From assembly GCA_023079485.1 (NCBI GenBank), contig CM041090.1, positions 4,400,519 through 4,464,518 on the forward strand: DNA of 64,000 nucleotides, read 5' to 3'. The DNA comes from Archilochus colubris (lineage: Eukaryota > Chordata > Aves > Apodiformes > Trochilidae). Shown here one piece after another: positions 50,189 to 62,810 of the stretch (within the stretch, counting starts at the first letter, position 1; each line of letters opens with the position of its first letter). The notes under the pieces are model-generated. The model was not told the origin of the DNA and searched no databases. It saw only the letters and a list, made by a program, of their open reading frames with translations. Made by a program: the position numbers and the translations under genes.

Positions 50189-50319
50189 TGTCCTTGACAC
50201 CCCTCTCTACGTCATCTCAGTGAATTCCTGTTCATCAATCCAGCAGCCAGTTCTCCAGTCAGCTGTGGCCAACCCTTTTGGGGAACAGAATCTGCTTGGA
50301 AATATCTGGCAAGTTCAAC
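50189..50319 (-). other. MADD: 5' untranslated part of MADD exon with two short uORFs
   Basis: Upstream of the start codon the minus strand runs to a plausible 3' splice site, GACCACAG, just above 50319, so this stretch is probably 5' UTR of the first coding exon. It contains two overlapping upstream ORFs: a seven-codon one starting at 50235, and a two-codon one (ATG ACG TAG) at 50215-50207 that ends 18 bases before the MADD start. The upstream boundary is inferred; other AG dinucleotides in the region could serve instead. Confidence 0.5.
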
Positions 50320-50507
50320 CTGTGGTCACAAAAAGCAAGTGTGTGAAAGGCATAATCAGGAAGACCAAATACATATAAGTAAATTCATGACTGTAATTAT
50401 ATTTCCAAAAAGCCTCCATGTCCTCTGCAGTCATGGCCATCCACAACTCTCCCTGCTCATGAGTATAAAACTACAACCACATGCCCACAAAAGCAGAGAG
50501 CTGGAAA

Positions 50508-50512
50508 ACACA

Positions 50513-50547
<35 letters not shown>

Positions 50548-50548
50548 G
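50508..50548. repeat. (CA)n followed by A(22)
   Basis: About nine CA units run directly into a long A tract, in the first MADD intron about 190 bases above the presumed acceptor of the initiator exon. On the transcript strand it is a T tract followed by TG repeats. Confidence 0.95.
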
Positions 50549-53500
50549 GTACAAGAGGATCTCAGGAAAAGCCATAGACAAACAAAGGTATCACTGGCAA
50601 AAAGAGCTATTCCTGAAAGATCTTTAGGCAATCTGAATTAGAAATTCTGTACAGTTAAAGGCAACTCAAGTAAAAAATTCAACCTGAATTTTAGCTGTCT
50701 GATAAAGAGAATAACTAAAGAAGGGGTCATAATCAGGAGATTTTTTGATATCTTGCACCACACCCTCCCAAACCTACACATGGCCTCAAGCAAGAATCAT
50801 CTCCACAGTCCCAAACGACTGCAATCTGCAACAATTTTCTGTGAAGACACAGAACTGCACACTGCAGTTTGCAGCAACAACACATTTTTCTTGTAAATCA
50901 TACTGTCTCTTCACCTTTATTCGGCCTCATTTTATTTTTTTGCCTCCTTCTACAGCTACCTCCTCTTTTCATTTTATAATAGAGGCACAATTGGTATCTT
51001 ACTTCAGCATTACTATTTGTCAGTAACTATGCTTAATATACATCCAGAATTCAGTAAGTGTGGTAATTTTTTTCTTTTCAGTCTCACCATTCATACTCAC
51101 TGGATTAATCAAAGAGGGGAGGAAAAAAAAAAATCTTAAAAAGTGATCAAGTTCCCTACCTACACTTGGAAACAAGCTGAAAAGAGAAGTTTTCTGAAAC
51201 AGAAAGTACTCAAACCCCTTAAGTCAGGGATGCTCCAGCTGTGCCACAAATTTGCTGAGTATCCTAATGAAAGCATGAATAATGTTATTTTATATTAAGA
51301 AAACATAAAATAACTGTCTCCCTTTTGGGGCATATTCAGAGTAAGTTTTCTATTTCACTTCATGTTTACATCCTAAGACTATCACAAAACTTAGAGAATT
51401 ATTATTACTGTACAAAAGTCCAGATTTTATCTGTATAAAAGTATAGCACTTACTAACAACTTGCAAACCTCAGCAAAATTAGGTAATTTGCTTGATAATT
51501 TTCTCATTACTTCAAAACCAAAAGTTAGTAATACACACCAGAACTGCCAGCATCTTGCAACTGTGTTCCAGGTCTAGCAGCTTAGGTGCCTTTTCCTCAG
51601 CCCCTACACATTCCAAGTAGAGAGCTGGGGCCTCCAAATCCCAGAAAGAACCCAAACACACAAAACAATCATGTCTATAATTGTCCTAGGTCAGTGCAGG
51701 GGTATTTTGGGAGCAGGGGGACCACAGGAGAAGGCCATAGTTACAGTGAGACATAAGAGGACAAAGGATTTCTTTTGGAAGGTGAAGTTTTGCTGGACTG
51801 GAACGAGAATGAAGAACTAGAACCAAATTTAGGGTTTTCTCCTTCCCCTATTCAAACACTTGCTTCTCCAGAGTTGTAATAATGGCCAGTGACAGCAATT
51901 AAAGAACATTATGTCATTATTTGCTGGAACTCACCCTCCTATACCTGGTTAGAATCAGACAGCACAGTTGATAATTTGTGTAAACCAACACAAGCAGGCA
52001 TTACAGTCCTGCCTCTCTCTCCACCAGTGCCAAAAGCTTGCCCTCAGGCCAGTGTCATTTCCTCCTCTGTGCTGGTGGAAGTGCTAGTGCAGTTACATGG
52101 TGAACCAGATTGTGGAACTGATATGGACTAAAACCAACACCCTCCCTTCTTCTCCCTTGCCACTTTTGTTTTTACTGGGTTACTTCTGGGACCTCGTTCA
52201 TCAAGTGGCCACACAAAGGCTTGTGCAAGCACAATGAAAAGGTAGGAGCAAGCAGCTAAGGAAATCTGGAAAATTGGATTGAATGTAGTGTGATCACAGA
52301 ACTACAGATGACATCTCTACAGGAAATAAAGAGGTAAAGTAGCTTCTTTCTCAGAGATTTGCTATCATCCCTCCTCTAGCTCCTAGATTTTACAGACTAA
52401 GTACATTAGAACAGAAAGATTAAACAATCAAGAGATATTCCTATTTTCCCTTTGTCATGTTGGGTTTGGACCTGAATTTAGGAATTAACTTCAATCTGAG
52501 ATGGTACAGGTTTTGACATTGATGGCCTCTTCTCTCTCTCTCAAGATGTTTTAAGTCTATGTTGCTTTTTCTGAAAAGATCTGCTGTGTGCTTACTCTTT
52601 GCAAACATCTTGGAATCAGCCCTTTGAAGGCTGAATCCTCCAGCAGCACTTGAGAAGAAACTTCCTGTAACTTCAGCTCAAGAGAAGAAAAACAAAGTAG
52701 TGAAGGCCACCATAGAAACATACTGCAAAAACATACCACATATCAGAGAACACCATAATTTAAATAGGCATTCATATGGATGGTGAACAGGTTGGTGAGA
52801 ACTCACACTTCCCATGTGCTGTAGCAGCTGTCAGCAATACTCACCAACCAGCAGAAATTGGCACAGTAGCCTAAATGCAAAGACAAAAGGTCAGAGCCAG
52901 CACTAACCCACAACATAACAGTAACTCCAGACAAAAAAATTAAAAAGTGTTCAAAACAACACTTTTATTACTGGCAGTACTCTACATTTCAAAATTCCCC
53001 AAACACCCACGTTTTAGGTTGTAGCACAACTTCTTCGAGGACAGTCTGCATGGCATTCTGCAATTTAAATTTCCCTGAGAAATACAAATCTATACTCAGA
53101 CACAACCACTCAGGAAAAGCCCCACACCACAGAACGGATATGGTGTGAAAGAAGTGCAGCAGACTTTTTATCAGTTTAGAGCCATCTATGTCAGACTGAA
53201 ACCCAGCATCAGCCTCGAAAGACATAAACTCTGCAGTCTCATTTCCCCCTAGGAGCCTTCAGTCTTTCTTAAGTGTCTTTTCTTTCAAGACACAAATCTA
53301 GAGCAACAAAGTCATTTAGTCAAAGAATAACTTTAACAAAACAACCTCTTAACCCAACCTAGCTCACTTAGTCCTTCTCCTTGCACAGAAGCTTCCAGCT
53401 TTGACAGCCTTAAAGTCAACTGTATGACAGTCACCAGGCACTCAAATCATTGCTTGAAGAAATGATACAAAGACAGCAGATTATCTTCCAAGATGCTAAG

Positions 53501-55104
53501 CCCTGCTCTCTTTGCAGCTCTCCCACATTTTAGGATGGTCCCCAAAAGCTTTCTCCTTCCCTTACCACCAGTTTTTAGCTCGTACAAGGATCACACTGCA
53601 CAGTTCACCAGTGCATGGATACCTTTAGAACATAAATCTTGGCCATACAATTCCATTTACTAACAGACTGAGTGAAGAGCATAGAGTAGGACATTCATTT
53701 CTAAGAGAAAAAAAGACAAAGTTGTAAAGGAGACAGGACAACAACAGGACAGAAGCCATGCAAATTCTGGATCACTGAAATCTTGCCTTGCACAAGACAA
53801 AATTTCCAGCCACGTCCAAAAGGAAGTAAATTCTCAGTTCTAAAATTTCCTCAGAACATCTTGAATTTCTATTTATTCTCAGCCAAGACAGTCTGTACTC
53901 AGTTCAGATCTACAGCTACCATGCCTGCCTGACCTTTAGTTGGACTAAGCTGAAAGCTGAAGCAAACACAGACAGGGCCAGGAGTTTCAATGCCCACTTA
54001 CTGGTTTATTTATTTTTCCTTTTCTCACATTACACACCTTAAGTATATTGAGACAGCTATCTGCTAAACTATGAGAAACATGAGCAGGTACCTCAGGACT
54101 GGCCAACCTCACCTGTATAGCAAGGAACTCCACTTAACTCACTGCAGAACTGGAACCAACCCAGTTTGGAGCACAACATCAACTGGTCATGGTAGCTTTG
54201 AACAGTCTTAAGATGTTTTAATAATCTTTATGGAATCTTTACCATTGAATTTTTGGTTACTTCTTCCTGAGTCTAATTCAAGTTATCCCAATCATTACCT
54301 CTGCTATAGCACATACAACTTTTGTGTGTACTAAGCTTTTAAAGCAGCAGACAGGCAGTTCCCATTTCATAGGAACCATTCTACAGTTTGCTTGAAAGCT
54401 ATATTAACATTCAACACTGCTAGTAGTTGTATATTTAAAAATACACAAGTTTTGAGGACACTCATTATCCTTACTATCCACATACTACGCTGGCTCTACT
54501 AACACAGGTGACAGTGTGGAATAGTTGAGAGCAGAGCTTGATGGAAGTCTTGACAGAACACAGAACAATTTCTAAAGTCAGACCTGGATGGACTTGCTAT
54601 ACTGGTGCAGCTGCTTTGTGTGTTACCATCCACCTTGGCAAGGCAGCAGTGCATGCCAATGCTGTGAGTCCTTCAAAGTTACTGGCACTCTGGCACGAAC
54701 ACACACAAAAAAAAAAAAACCCCAAAAAAACAAACTTTCAAAGCATTGGAAGCACGTCTAAACCAGGCAAATGCACAGTTATCTAGAATGGTTTGTCTGT
54801 AATCCAGGTGTGGTTCTGCAAAACACCTAGGGATAGTTCCAAGCATAGCAAATCACACAAGAGAACAGGACTGCAGGCAGATTCTAAAAGCATCTTCCTT
54901 GGAGCACACACATCACTTGAGTCAGTAAGAGCACCTTCTGGGTAAAACAGCAGGTCCTTCCCACTTTCCATAAAGATTGAGGGAGAGGATAGAATAAATC
55001 AGATTACAGAAAATTAAAGAGAATAATTTGTGAAAACGGGTTTTGGCAATAGAAAAAAAGCATCCTTCTGAAGAATGATAATAAAGATTTCTGTTTTCTA
55101 CTTT

Positions 55105-55208
55105 GCTCTTAGGGACACAGCTTAGTGGTGGACTTGGCAGTGTGCTAGGTTAACAGTTGGACCTGATGATCTTAAGGGTGTTTTCCAACCAACGCAATTA
55201 TATGATTC
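55105..55208 (+). mobile_element. Short CR1 LINE 3' end, plus strand
   Basis: GTGGTGGACTTGGCAGTGTG, GCTAGGTTAACAGTTGGACC, TGATGATCTTAAGGG and TTTTCCAACC followed by ATATGATTCTG is the terminal part of a CR1 element. Only about 100 bases remain. Confidence 0.88.
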
Positions 55209-57190
55209 TGCTCCAGAATGGTATTATCTCTGTGCCTTCTGAAAACAGTACTGACACAGCCAAACATCTTTAGCCTCTGCACCCACTTTCCAGAGCAACA
55301 CAGAGGCAGCATGGATGCCAACAAACAGAGTGAGTATGGCCAGAATGAGTTCTCAAGCACAAGTAACACACAACACAGACAGGAACATTTTAGCAGCATC
55401 ACATAGTGAAGCTGGACTGGTTCAAGTCCTCGGTTGCCATGGTGACAGATCTCCCATCCTTGTCACATGCTGGCCCTTCAGCTTTGCCTCCTCTCCCCCC
55501 TGCTTCAGCCAAATGCTCAGCTAAAGCAGCCTGCTGCACATACAAGGCCACACAGTCACCACACATGCACATGCTGGGAAAACAGACCCACAAGTAATCT
55601 GATTCAGATCAATCTCCATAGCAACCCAATCTTTAGTCCCCAGATCTTAGCCTGTCGGGGGCTATTTATGGAGCAGCTGCAACGCTCCACCCCCTCTGCT
55701 CCACCACCACAGCTCCCAGTGCTCCCCACACCACAAACAAAGCTTCAACCAGGCACAGGGGCTGCCTGGAGCTGCCTGAAACACACCCCTCCTGGGTATG
55801 GGAAGCTGAGTACCAATAGGAGCTGACAAAATCTGCTCACCTAGGTACACACAGGATGCTCCCAGAGGCATCCACTGCAGCTGCTCCTTTAGCCTTGCAC
55901 AAAAAAAAGGATGTGTGAAAGGACACGAAAAGCAGGCAAAGGTGTCATCCCAACAGGAGCTTGCAGGCAGCAGCACATGCAAAGGAGCAGTCCCAGCAGT
56001 AACTGCCCCACAGAAGCACAGCTGAACCCACCAGTAGGCATCTGAAAACCATGCAGCTGCAGCATTCCTCTACTAATTGTTTAATAAACAAGCAAAAACA
56101 AACCCAAAAAGAAAAATCAAGTCCAAGGCCTTGAATGAGCTATGAGTGATAAGCATGTGAGAAATAACAGCATGCAAATCCTCTTGTCCATTTTATTCTA
56201 CTACATTCTTGGGGAAAACCATCAAGGATAAACCCATGGAGGAGAAACATGCATGTTTGCAGTGCTCCACTTGCTTACAGGAAGCAGGTGACAGATATTA
56301 GGTTCAGCCCCAGTTCATTTTGCACACTTCAGCTTAGGTCAAAGACCTCATTCTCCTCCCCTCCTTTACTGCCAGAAGCACCAGCCTGGTGACCCTCCCT
56401 GCAGCTCCCCACAGAGCAGGGCAGGCAGAGCATCACTCACCATGTCCTTGCAGAACATAAATTCTGCTGCAAAAACAAACCCATCAGCCCAGCCAGTTCT
56501 ACTGCTCTAAACTGCTTGGATTCAAACTCATCTTCTGTTTAAAAATCATCTCCAGACACTTGCATGGGAGAGCAGTAACACGAGAGCTGTGGTTCCTTGC
56601 CCTTCACTCTTTTCAGGTCTGTCCTTTTTTCCCCTCTCCTTGTGCAACATCACCAACTACAAGAGCCTTCTCATCTATTTATATCGCGTCAGCTTTTTAT
56701 TGATCCTTAAATCTCCAGCAGCAGCCACTCATGCACTTCACAAGGGGGGAGGAACGGGGGAGAAGGGAGGGCAAATCAAAACCTACACAACACCCCAAAC
56801 TGAATTCCTCACTTTCTGCAGCCACTACAGGGATTACATTCTTTTCCAAGCCAGCATTGCTTTGGGCTTCAGCTTTGAGGTGGGACACTTTCTCCCTGCT
56901 TCTAAATAAAGCCTAGACCCCAGCCTGCACAAGATGCTTCCACTCCCCTTTCCTGCTGGAGAAGGAGGCCTCGCTTCCCATAGCACAGACACCTGCAGGT
57001 TTTTTCCAAAAGCCAAACACTCCAAATGTAGCACCCATAAAAAATAACAAGAAAACAACAAAGCATGTGACATATGAGAGAATTGCTGGATGCAGCTGCA
57101 ACTGCTAAATTATTCAGTGCTCTCCCTCACCACAGTTCCTCCCCAGCCAGGGTGAGCAGCTCTAAGCCAGGAGCTCAGGGAAGAGACTTA

Positions 57191-57515
57191 GAATCAGAAT
57201 CATAGAATGGTTTGGGTTGGAAAGGACCTTCAAGATCACACAATTCCAACCCCATGCATGGGCAGGGACACCTCCCACCAGCCCAGGTTGCTCCAAGCCC
57301 CATCCAACCTGACCTGAGGACACTGCCAGGGATGGGGCAGCCACAGCTTCCCTGGGAAACCTGGCACAGGGGCTCAGCACCCTCACACCAAAGAATTTGT
57401 TCCTCATGTCCAACCTAAATCTCCCCTCTTCCAGTTTGAAACCATTGCCCCCTGTTCTCTTGCTACACACCCATGTAAAAAGCCCTACCCCAGCTTTCTT
57501 GTAGGCCCAAAAATT
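57191..57515 (-). mobile_element. CR1 LINE 3' fragment, minus strand
   Basis: The plus strand opens GAATCAGAATCATAGAATGG and GTTTGGGTTGGAAAGGACCT, the classic CR1 3' end in reverse. It continues with CACCTCCCACCAGCCCAGGT, CTCCAAGCCCCATCCAACCT and AATTTGTTCCTCATGTCCAA. It is relatively well preserved and lies in the first MADD intron. Confidence 0.95.
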
Positions 57516-58714
57516 TTCACAAGCAGGCATAGTGGCTTCTCCTCCCAGGTAGATTTCAAGCTGTTCACCTGCTCATTTAAGAGGTCACATCCCACACAGC
57601 ACCACCAAATCCAGGGACATACAACTCCCCCTTCATGGAGGTGGGACACAGGGACAAATGACGGGCTTGCTGGGATCCCAGCAATAAATTCCAGGCATTC
57701 ATAAAGCAGAAGAGGCAGACACACACAGACAGTGTAGGAAGACTGAAACATTGCTCAGGATAATGAGAGCCAGAAAATAAAGATAAATACCTGAAATAAT
57801 CCAGATTTTTGGCTATTGTTAGCACCACACTACTGGTACCCAAAGCCTCACATTTGCTCTGCTTCATCTTAGAAACACTCATCCTGTTTCCCTGCCACCT
57901 GCCTTGTTATTCCTTCCTTCTGCACTTAACCCTCTTCTTCATCAGAACTGTGTAAGAGCAGAAATTCCTGCACTCAAATCAACCCCACTATTAATTTCTG
58001 TGATGAATCACAGTACCAGCTGGTCAAAGCTCAAAGGAAAAGAAAAAAAAATTCTGCTTTCTCTCCACTAGTGTTCTGGGACACGAGAGCACAGACATGG
58101 AAACAGTGGGGGGAAGCTTACTCCAAGAGGAGATAGGAACTACTTCAAGCAACTGCTTGGGTCAGTGAGTGACAGAACAAGGGATCCCAAAAGAACCTTC
58201 AGACAAAGGCAGTCAGCACAGCAAAGGAACCAGAGAAAATACAGTATCTGCTGGGTATGTCTGAAGATTAATGACAGAAAGAAGTGAGAAATGAGGTGGC
58301 CTAGAGGACAGAACAAACATGCCCAGCTGTTAGCCCCAGCAGAGAGCAGCTTCAGCTATCAAGTGGAAACAAACCACGCCATGGCAGCGGGATGGGCTCA
58401 GTGTTCATGGGTGAAGCCATTTTGGTGTTTTGATTCTTAATCATCTTTATCACAAAAAAGTGCTCCTCTCCTCCTGCTGTATGATAAGATGTGAGCAGGC
58501 AGAGGCAGAACTCCCTATCTCCTGCCAGCTGGGCCATTCCAGAGCAAGCACAATACACCCAGGCAAGCAGGGATCCTGGTGTCAAAGCTATGGGCAAGGA
58601 GACAATCAAACATTTGATACTGACAGTGGGAAATCCAGTTGGAATGCACAGGGAACCAGGACACAAACACAGCACAGAACTCACAGGTGTGACAAAGAAA
58701 AGGAACAGATAAGG

Positions 58715-58732
58715 AAAAAAAAAAAAAAAAAA
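58715..58732. repeat. A(18) homopolymer
   Basis: Eighteen consecutive A residues in the first MADD intron, preceded by an A-rich stretch. No recognisable retroposon body precedes it. Confidence 0.95.
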
Positions 58733-60188
58733 GGCTGCTCTGCTCATAAGATAACACAGAAACAGAGCTCCTGGAGGTCATCAGATGCATTGCTGTCAAT
58801 CTGGCTGTCTCTGTCCACTGTGTGAAAAAACAAAGCTAATTCCCTGATTCTCACAATACCACTTCCAACAACTTGCTCAGAAATCAGTTACAAGCAAAAC
58901 AAAAAGGAGAGATTTGGCAAACATTGCAAGACACATCAAAAGCAGTATGATGAGTGCCGTGAGGGCTATGGAAGAAAGAGGAAACCATGAGACTTTGTTC
59001 CTGGTGCTGTACTGAGGCACTCTGTTTCACAGGCACTTGGAAAGGCAACAGCCTTGTCCTTAACCACAGTGCCCAGGAGCACTTCAGGATTGCCCCAGCA
59101 CAGGCAATTTAGTCGTAGGCAAGAAGCACTTTTTCACTTTTAAATCACTGCAAAGGTCCTGCTGGTAGCAGTGACTAAAAGTAAACTTTATCTCTCGCAA
59201 TTCTGTGGTTTCTAAGCATGAAAAGGCATAGCCTCCTCATTTGGGCTGCCTCTGGTATAAAGAGATTTTAGACCTCCTGGTAGCATATGGGTAATTTCTT
59301 CAGAGTTTTGCTGGGTTATTCTAGTTCCAAGAGACAAATCAGGAGCTTGTTTCTCAATCACCAACTGTAATTTTCATGTGGTCTCGACAGGTTTAGAGGC
59401 CTCAAGTGACAAAGAACATAACTGCTCTAAAATTATTTTCTAGCTCAGACAACAAAGACCAGCTGAGTTATACAGGCTCAGTTACAGAGAGCAAACAGTA
59501 GGTCATTGTGAGAGTTTTTCATAGCTCTTGAGGTGGAAAAGCAGCTCTTGAAGGAAAAGCAGCAAATCCTTCCATCATCAAAAGAAACATCACAGTTATT
59601 CCACAGATTAACAGATTGTCCCATGAAAAAAACCAATCCCATCTCACTGATGCCTCATGCTGCTCACTTTTACTTCATTTCATGTCTTGCTAGGTCGCTC
59701 ACAATGCTTTTCCTTCATGAAAACTGATGCCTGCAGATAGATGGAGATCATTTAAACTAGGGAAGCAATGTTAATCATGCATATCAATCTCTTTGATTCT
59801 TGTTTCTAAATCCCTTCCTCTTTGATGCAAATCCTGAATCAGTAGATGCATTCTGTATTTTCTATCAGTGTACCAAGTAACTACGTCAAAGCCTTTTTGC
59901 TAAGAGGCTGCCCAGACATTTAGTGGTCTGTACCTTAGCTGTAGGCACAACAGAGTCAAAGGACACTGGCAGGAATTAATCATCTGATTGTAACATATGC
60001 ATTGCCTGTCTCCAGTTCCATCCTAATGGAAAGTGTAACATTCAACTCAGAACTTGGCTTTAACAAAAAAAGTATCAATTTCACCTTGAGAACACAATGG
60101 CACTACTTAAAAAACTACACTGTCAAATGATGGCCAAGCCACCAAATTTTACATTTGAAAAATTGGCCATGTACCCAATCTCTAAATT

Positions 60189-60208
60189 AAAAAAAAAAAA
60201 AAAAAAAA
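60189..60208. repeat. A(20) homopolymer
   Basis: Twenty consecutive A residues in the first MADD intron. Confidence 0.95.
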
Positions 60209-60670
60209 GTAATTTCTCTGTAACAAAGTATCAAGGGAAAAGTATCAGAGAAAATATACTAGCTCAAGTGCCCTAAATCAGAAGCTGTGAACAGATTTAC
60301 TCTCCTAGAATTCAGCTGTACCCAGGTCTCGCTAATTTAACACCAAAAATTTTCATAAATATTTGGGCTTTCAACTGACTCATTGCAAGAGATACCAGGT
60401 GGACCAGACTGACCATCTTCCCAGAGGTGGGAAGCATATCCTGTCCATAAATAACTTAATTTTTTGACATGGCTTAAGTTGAGAGGGCAGAAGCTATAAA
60501 TTATGAGCCTCAGTGCCCCTCACCCCAACCCAGACAAAATCAGTGCTTTGGCACCTTACATGACCAAAATATATCTTGCCCATATTACACATTTTGTAGA
60601 GACAACATTCTTTCAGTGTGGATATTATTGTCCTTTTTAGACCACTCAGTAAACTTCAAATTGTTTAAAA

Positions 60671-60702
60671 AGTAGTAATAGTAGTAGTAGTAGTGTAGTA
60701 GT
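60671..60702. repeat. TAG trinucleotide microsatellite
   Basis: AGTAGTAATAGTAGTAGTAG continuing into TAGTGTAGTAG: an interrupted (TAG)n repeat in the first intron. Confidence 0.93.
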
Positions 60703-62445
60703 TCTAATGCATTAGAACCCTAAAACTTACAGCTTGAAAGCTGTTAAACCTGATAAAAACACAAAAGTCAAGACTTGAAACACAACTACAGCACCACTGA
60801 ATAGGCACATAGAAGATCTTTTAGTGCAAACAAGTTTTCTAAACAAAACTGTTCTAGGGACTTGCTGGTGATTTTGCATTTTATTAAGCACACAGTAAGA
60901 TGCTTAATGAGTACATAGTTAATTCCAGGATTTATTAAATTGGGTCCAAGAGCTCTTCGTTTTCTAACAACACACCAGTAAAGCAGAAGAACTGTTTTAC
61001 AGCTGGAATGATCCATCAGCTCAGTATTACATAACATTCTATGAGGGGATGGACAGATTAGATCCTGCAAAACCTGCATTTTAGCTGTGTTACATGTCTG
61101 AGGTGCTGCTCCCTCTGATGTGTCAAGATTGCAGGTTTTCATCAGTGCTGAAAACAGCAAGTACTTCTTGTGGCTATTCAACACAGTTCCCAAGGTTCAA
61201 GCAGTATGAAGTCCAAAAATGGAGACACTTCCCAAATAACCTATATTTGGATGACTCTGGTTTGGTAAATGACCCTCAGGACACCACGATACATCTTCCC
61301 CTCTCTTGCTTCTGTCAACCAGTAGCATCCCTTTTTGCAGATAAGTGATGCTGCAGAGAGCACAGCAAGGACACTTGAGAGCATGCCAACAGAAATGCTG
61401 ACCCAGAGTTGCACCAAATGTAGAGAAAATGGCTGGCTTGCCCGGGGAAAGAACAATGTATTGGCAGATTCACAGCTCTACCGCATCTTCATGGGGCTGC
61501 AGATTCATTATTTTGTGCATATGGTACACGGGGAAGTCCAGGGGGAAAGGGAGTGAAGCCAGACAAGAAGTGTTTCCTCCAAGCCTTACCATTTCTCTAA
61601 GCACTTCTTTATCGTGACTTTACACAAACAGTAAGGCAGACCAAGCTTTCCTCCCCTCCTCCGCCTAAGAATAAGTGAGCAACACAGCAAGGTGGTGACA
61701 CCCATTTCTAAATGAAAACGCTCCTGATTTATAGGTGACTTCATTAGAAATTGCCTAGTATAAAGTGGATTTCCTATTGTACTGTCCTGGGGAGTAACAG
61801 GATCTGCTGTTTACAAACCAAGGAGTAAAAACACCTTCGCAGTCACATCACTGCAGCAATCCCTTCCCAAAGCTGCACCCCTGGCCTCTTCAGAAGAGAT
61901 CAGCCCGTCCTGCATCTCCCCTTGCCATCCCTCCCGATAGGGACCCAGGAGAGGCGGGAGGGAGGCCCTGTCCGGGCCCTGCCTCTCTGGGGGCGTCGGG
62001 GTGTCCCGCTGTGCCCTCACACCCGCCCAAGCCCCCTCCCCGCCCGCCGCCATTTCCAGGGCCGCAGCTCCGCTGGAAACCCGCAGGTAAACCCCGAGGG
62101 GCTGCCGCCCGCTCCCGCCCGGGGACATCCCTGAAGGGCCATGGAGCCAGAGCCCGGGAGGATGCAGCAGCCCTTGGGCAGCCACCATCTCCTCTGCCCG
62201 CTCCTGCAGTGACCTTGCGGAAAGGCTCGCCCTGCCCGAGCATCACCACCGCGCTCAGCCCTGAGGTGTGAGGTGAGGTGGGGGTGTGAGGGCCCTGCCG
62301 GCAGCTGGCCCGGCTGCAGATCACCTCAGGCAGCCCCAGCCCGCACTCTCCTGCCCGACCCCCGCCGAGCAGTTCTGGGGCAGACTCTCCGCTTCTGGAA
62401 TGTGCGTACAGGCACCGCCCCCGGTCCGACCGTTGTCCGGCTCAC

Positions 62446-62760
62446 CTGCCCGGATTCCCCGTTCACCCTCCCCGCTGCTGCCACCGCCTCCTCCTTCTCC
62501 TCCTCCGCCGCCCGGGCCGTTCTACACCGCCCGCCCAGTTCCGCATCGAGCGCCAGGAGCGGACCGCGCCACCGCTGCCCGCCAGGGGAGGGGGGGGGAG
62601 GAGCGAACCACTGGCAGTGGCGGCGGGGGGAGCCGCCTTCGCGGCCTGCCGCCAGGGGGCGCTGCAGCTGGGGCGCGCGAGCAAGGGGCTCGCGCTCCGG
62701 ACCGGGACCGGGAGGTTCTGGTTCTGTCCCCGCGGTTCCGTCACCCTTCAGCTGTCACCC
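62446..62760 (-). other. MADD: Possible noncoding first exon of MADD
   Basis: Within the CpG island the minus strand has a good 5' splice site, GGGCAG followed by GTGAGC, placing an exon end at 62446. If used, it would join the acceptor near 50319. The upstream limit given is arbitrary because no transcription start is visible. Mammalian MADD has a noncoding first exon, which supports the layout but not this exact site. Confidence 0.35.
62649..62665 (+). promoter_or_regulatory. CTCF-like binding motif
   Basis: CCGCCAGGGGGCGCTGC matches the core CTCF consensus (CCACCAGGGGGCGC) at nearly every position, including the invariant AGGGGGCGC. It lies inside the CpG island. Occupancy is not shown by sequence. 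Confidence 0.6.
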
Positions 62761-62787
62761 CTGCACGGTGAGGGGCAGCCGGCGGGG

Positions 62788-62810
62788 AAAAAAAAAAAAA
62801 AAAAAAAAAA
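62788..62810. repeat. A(23) homopolymer within the CpG island
   Basis: Twenty-three A residues embedded in GC-rich sequence. Read from the MADD strand it is a T tract upstream of the candidate first exon. Such poly(dA:dT) tracts are known to disfavour nucleosomes. Confidence 0.95.

Larger units (their letters stand above)
50549..61899. other. Probable first intron of MADD
   Basis: More than 11 kb between the initiator exon and the CpG island. It holds two CR1 fragments, several homopolymers and a TAG repeat, all listed separately. Otherwise it is unique sequence. Many short open frames occur on both strands, but none shows a family I recognise, and none has coding-like conservation that I can judge by eye. 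Confidence 0.7.

Noticed and set aside
50508..50548. A-tail-like tract suggesting a processed pseudogene or SINE
   Set aside because: The sequence before the CA/A tract shows no recognisable retroposed gene or SINE body and no target-site duplication that I could find.
52989..53225. Minus-strand frame of 78 codons with several hydrophobic stretches
   Set aside because: It lies in the first intron, has no recognised homology, and appears to be chance open sequence.
61811..62324. Overlapping minus-strand frames of 125-144 codons
   Set aside because: Gly/Ala/Arg-rich composition is explained by CpG island sequence; no conserved motif or splice structure.
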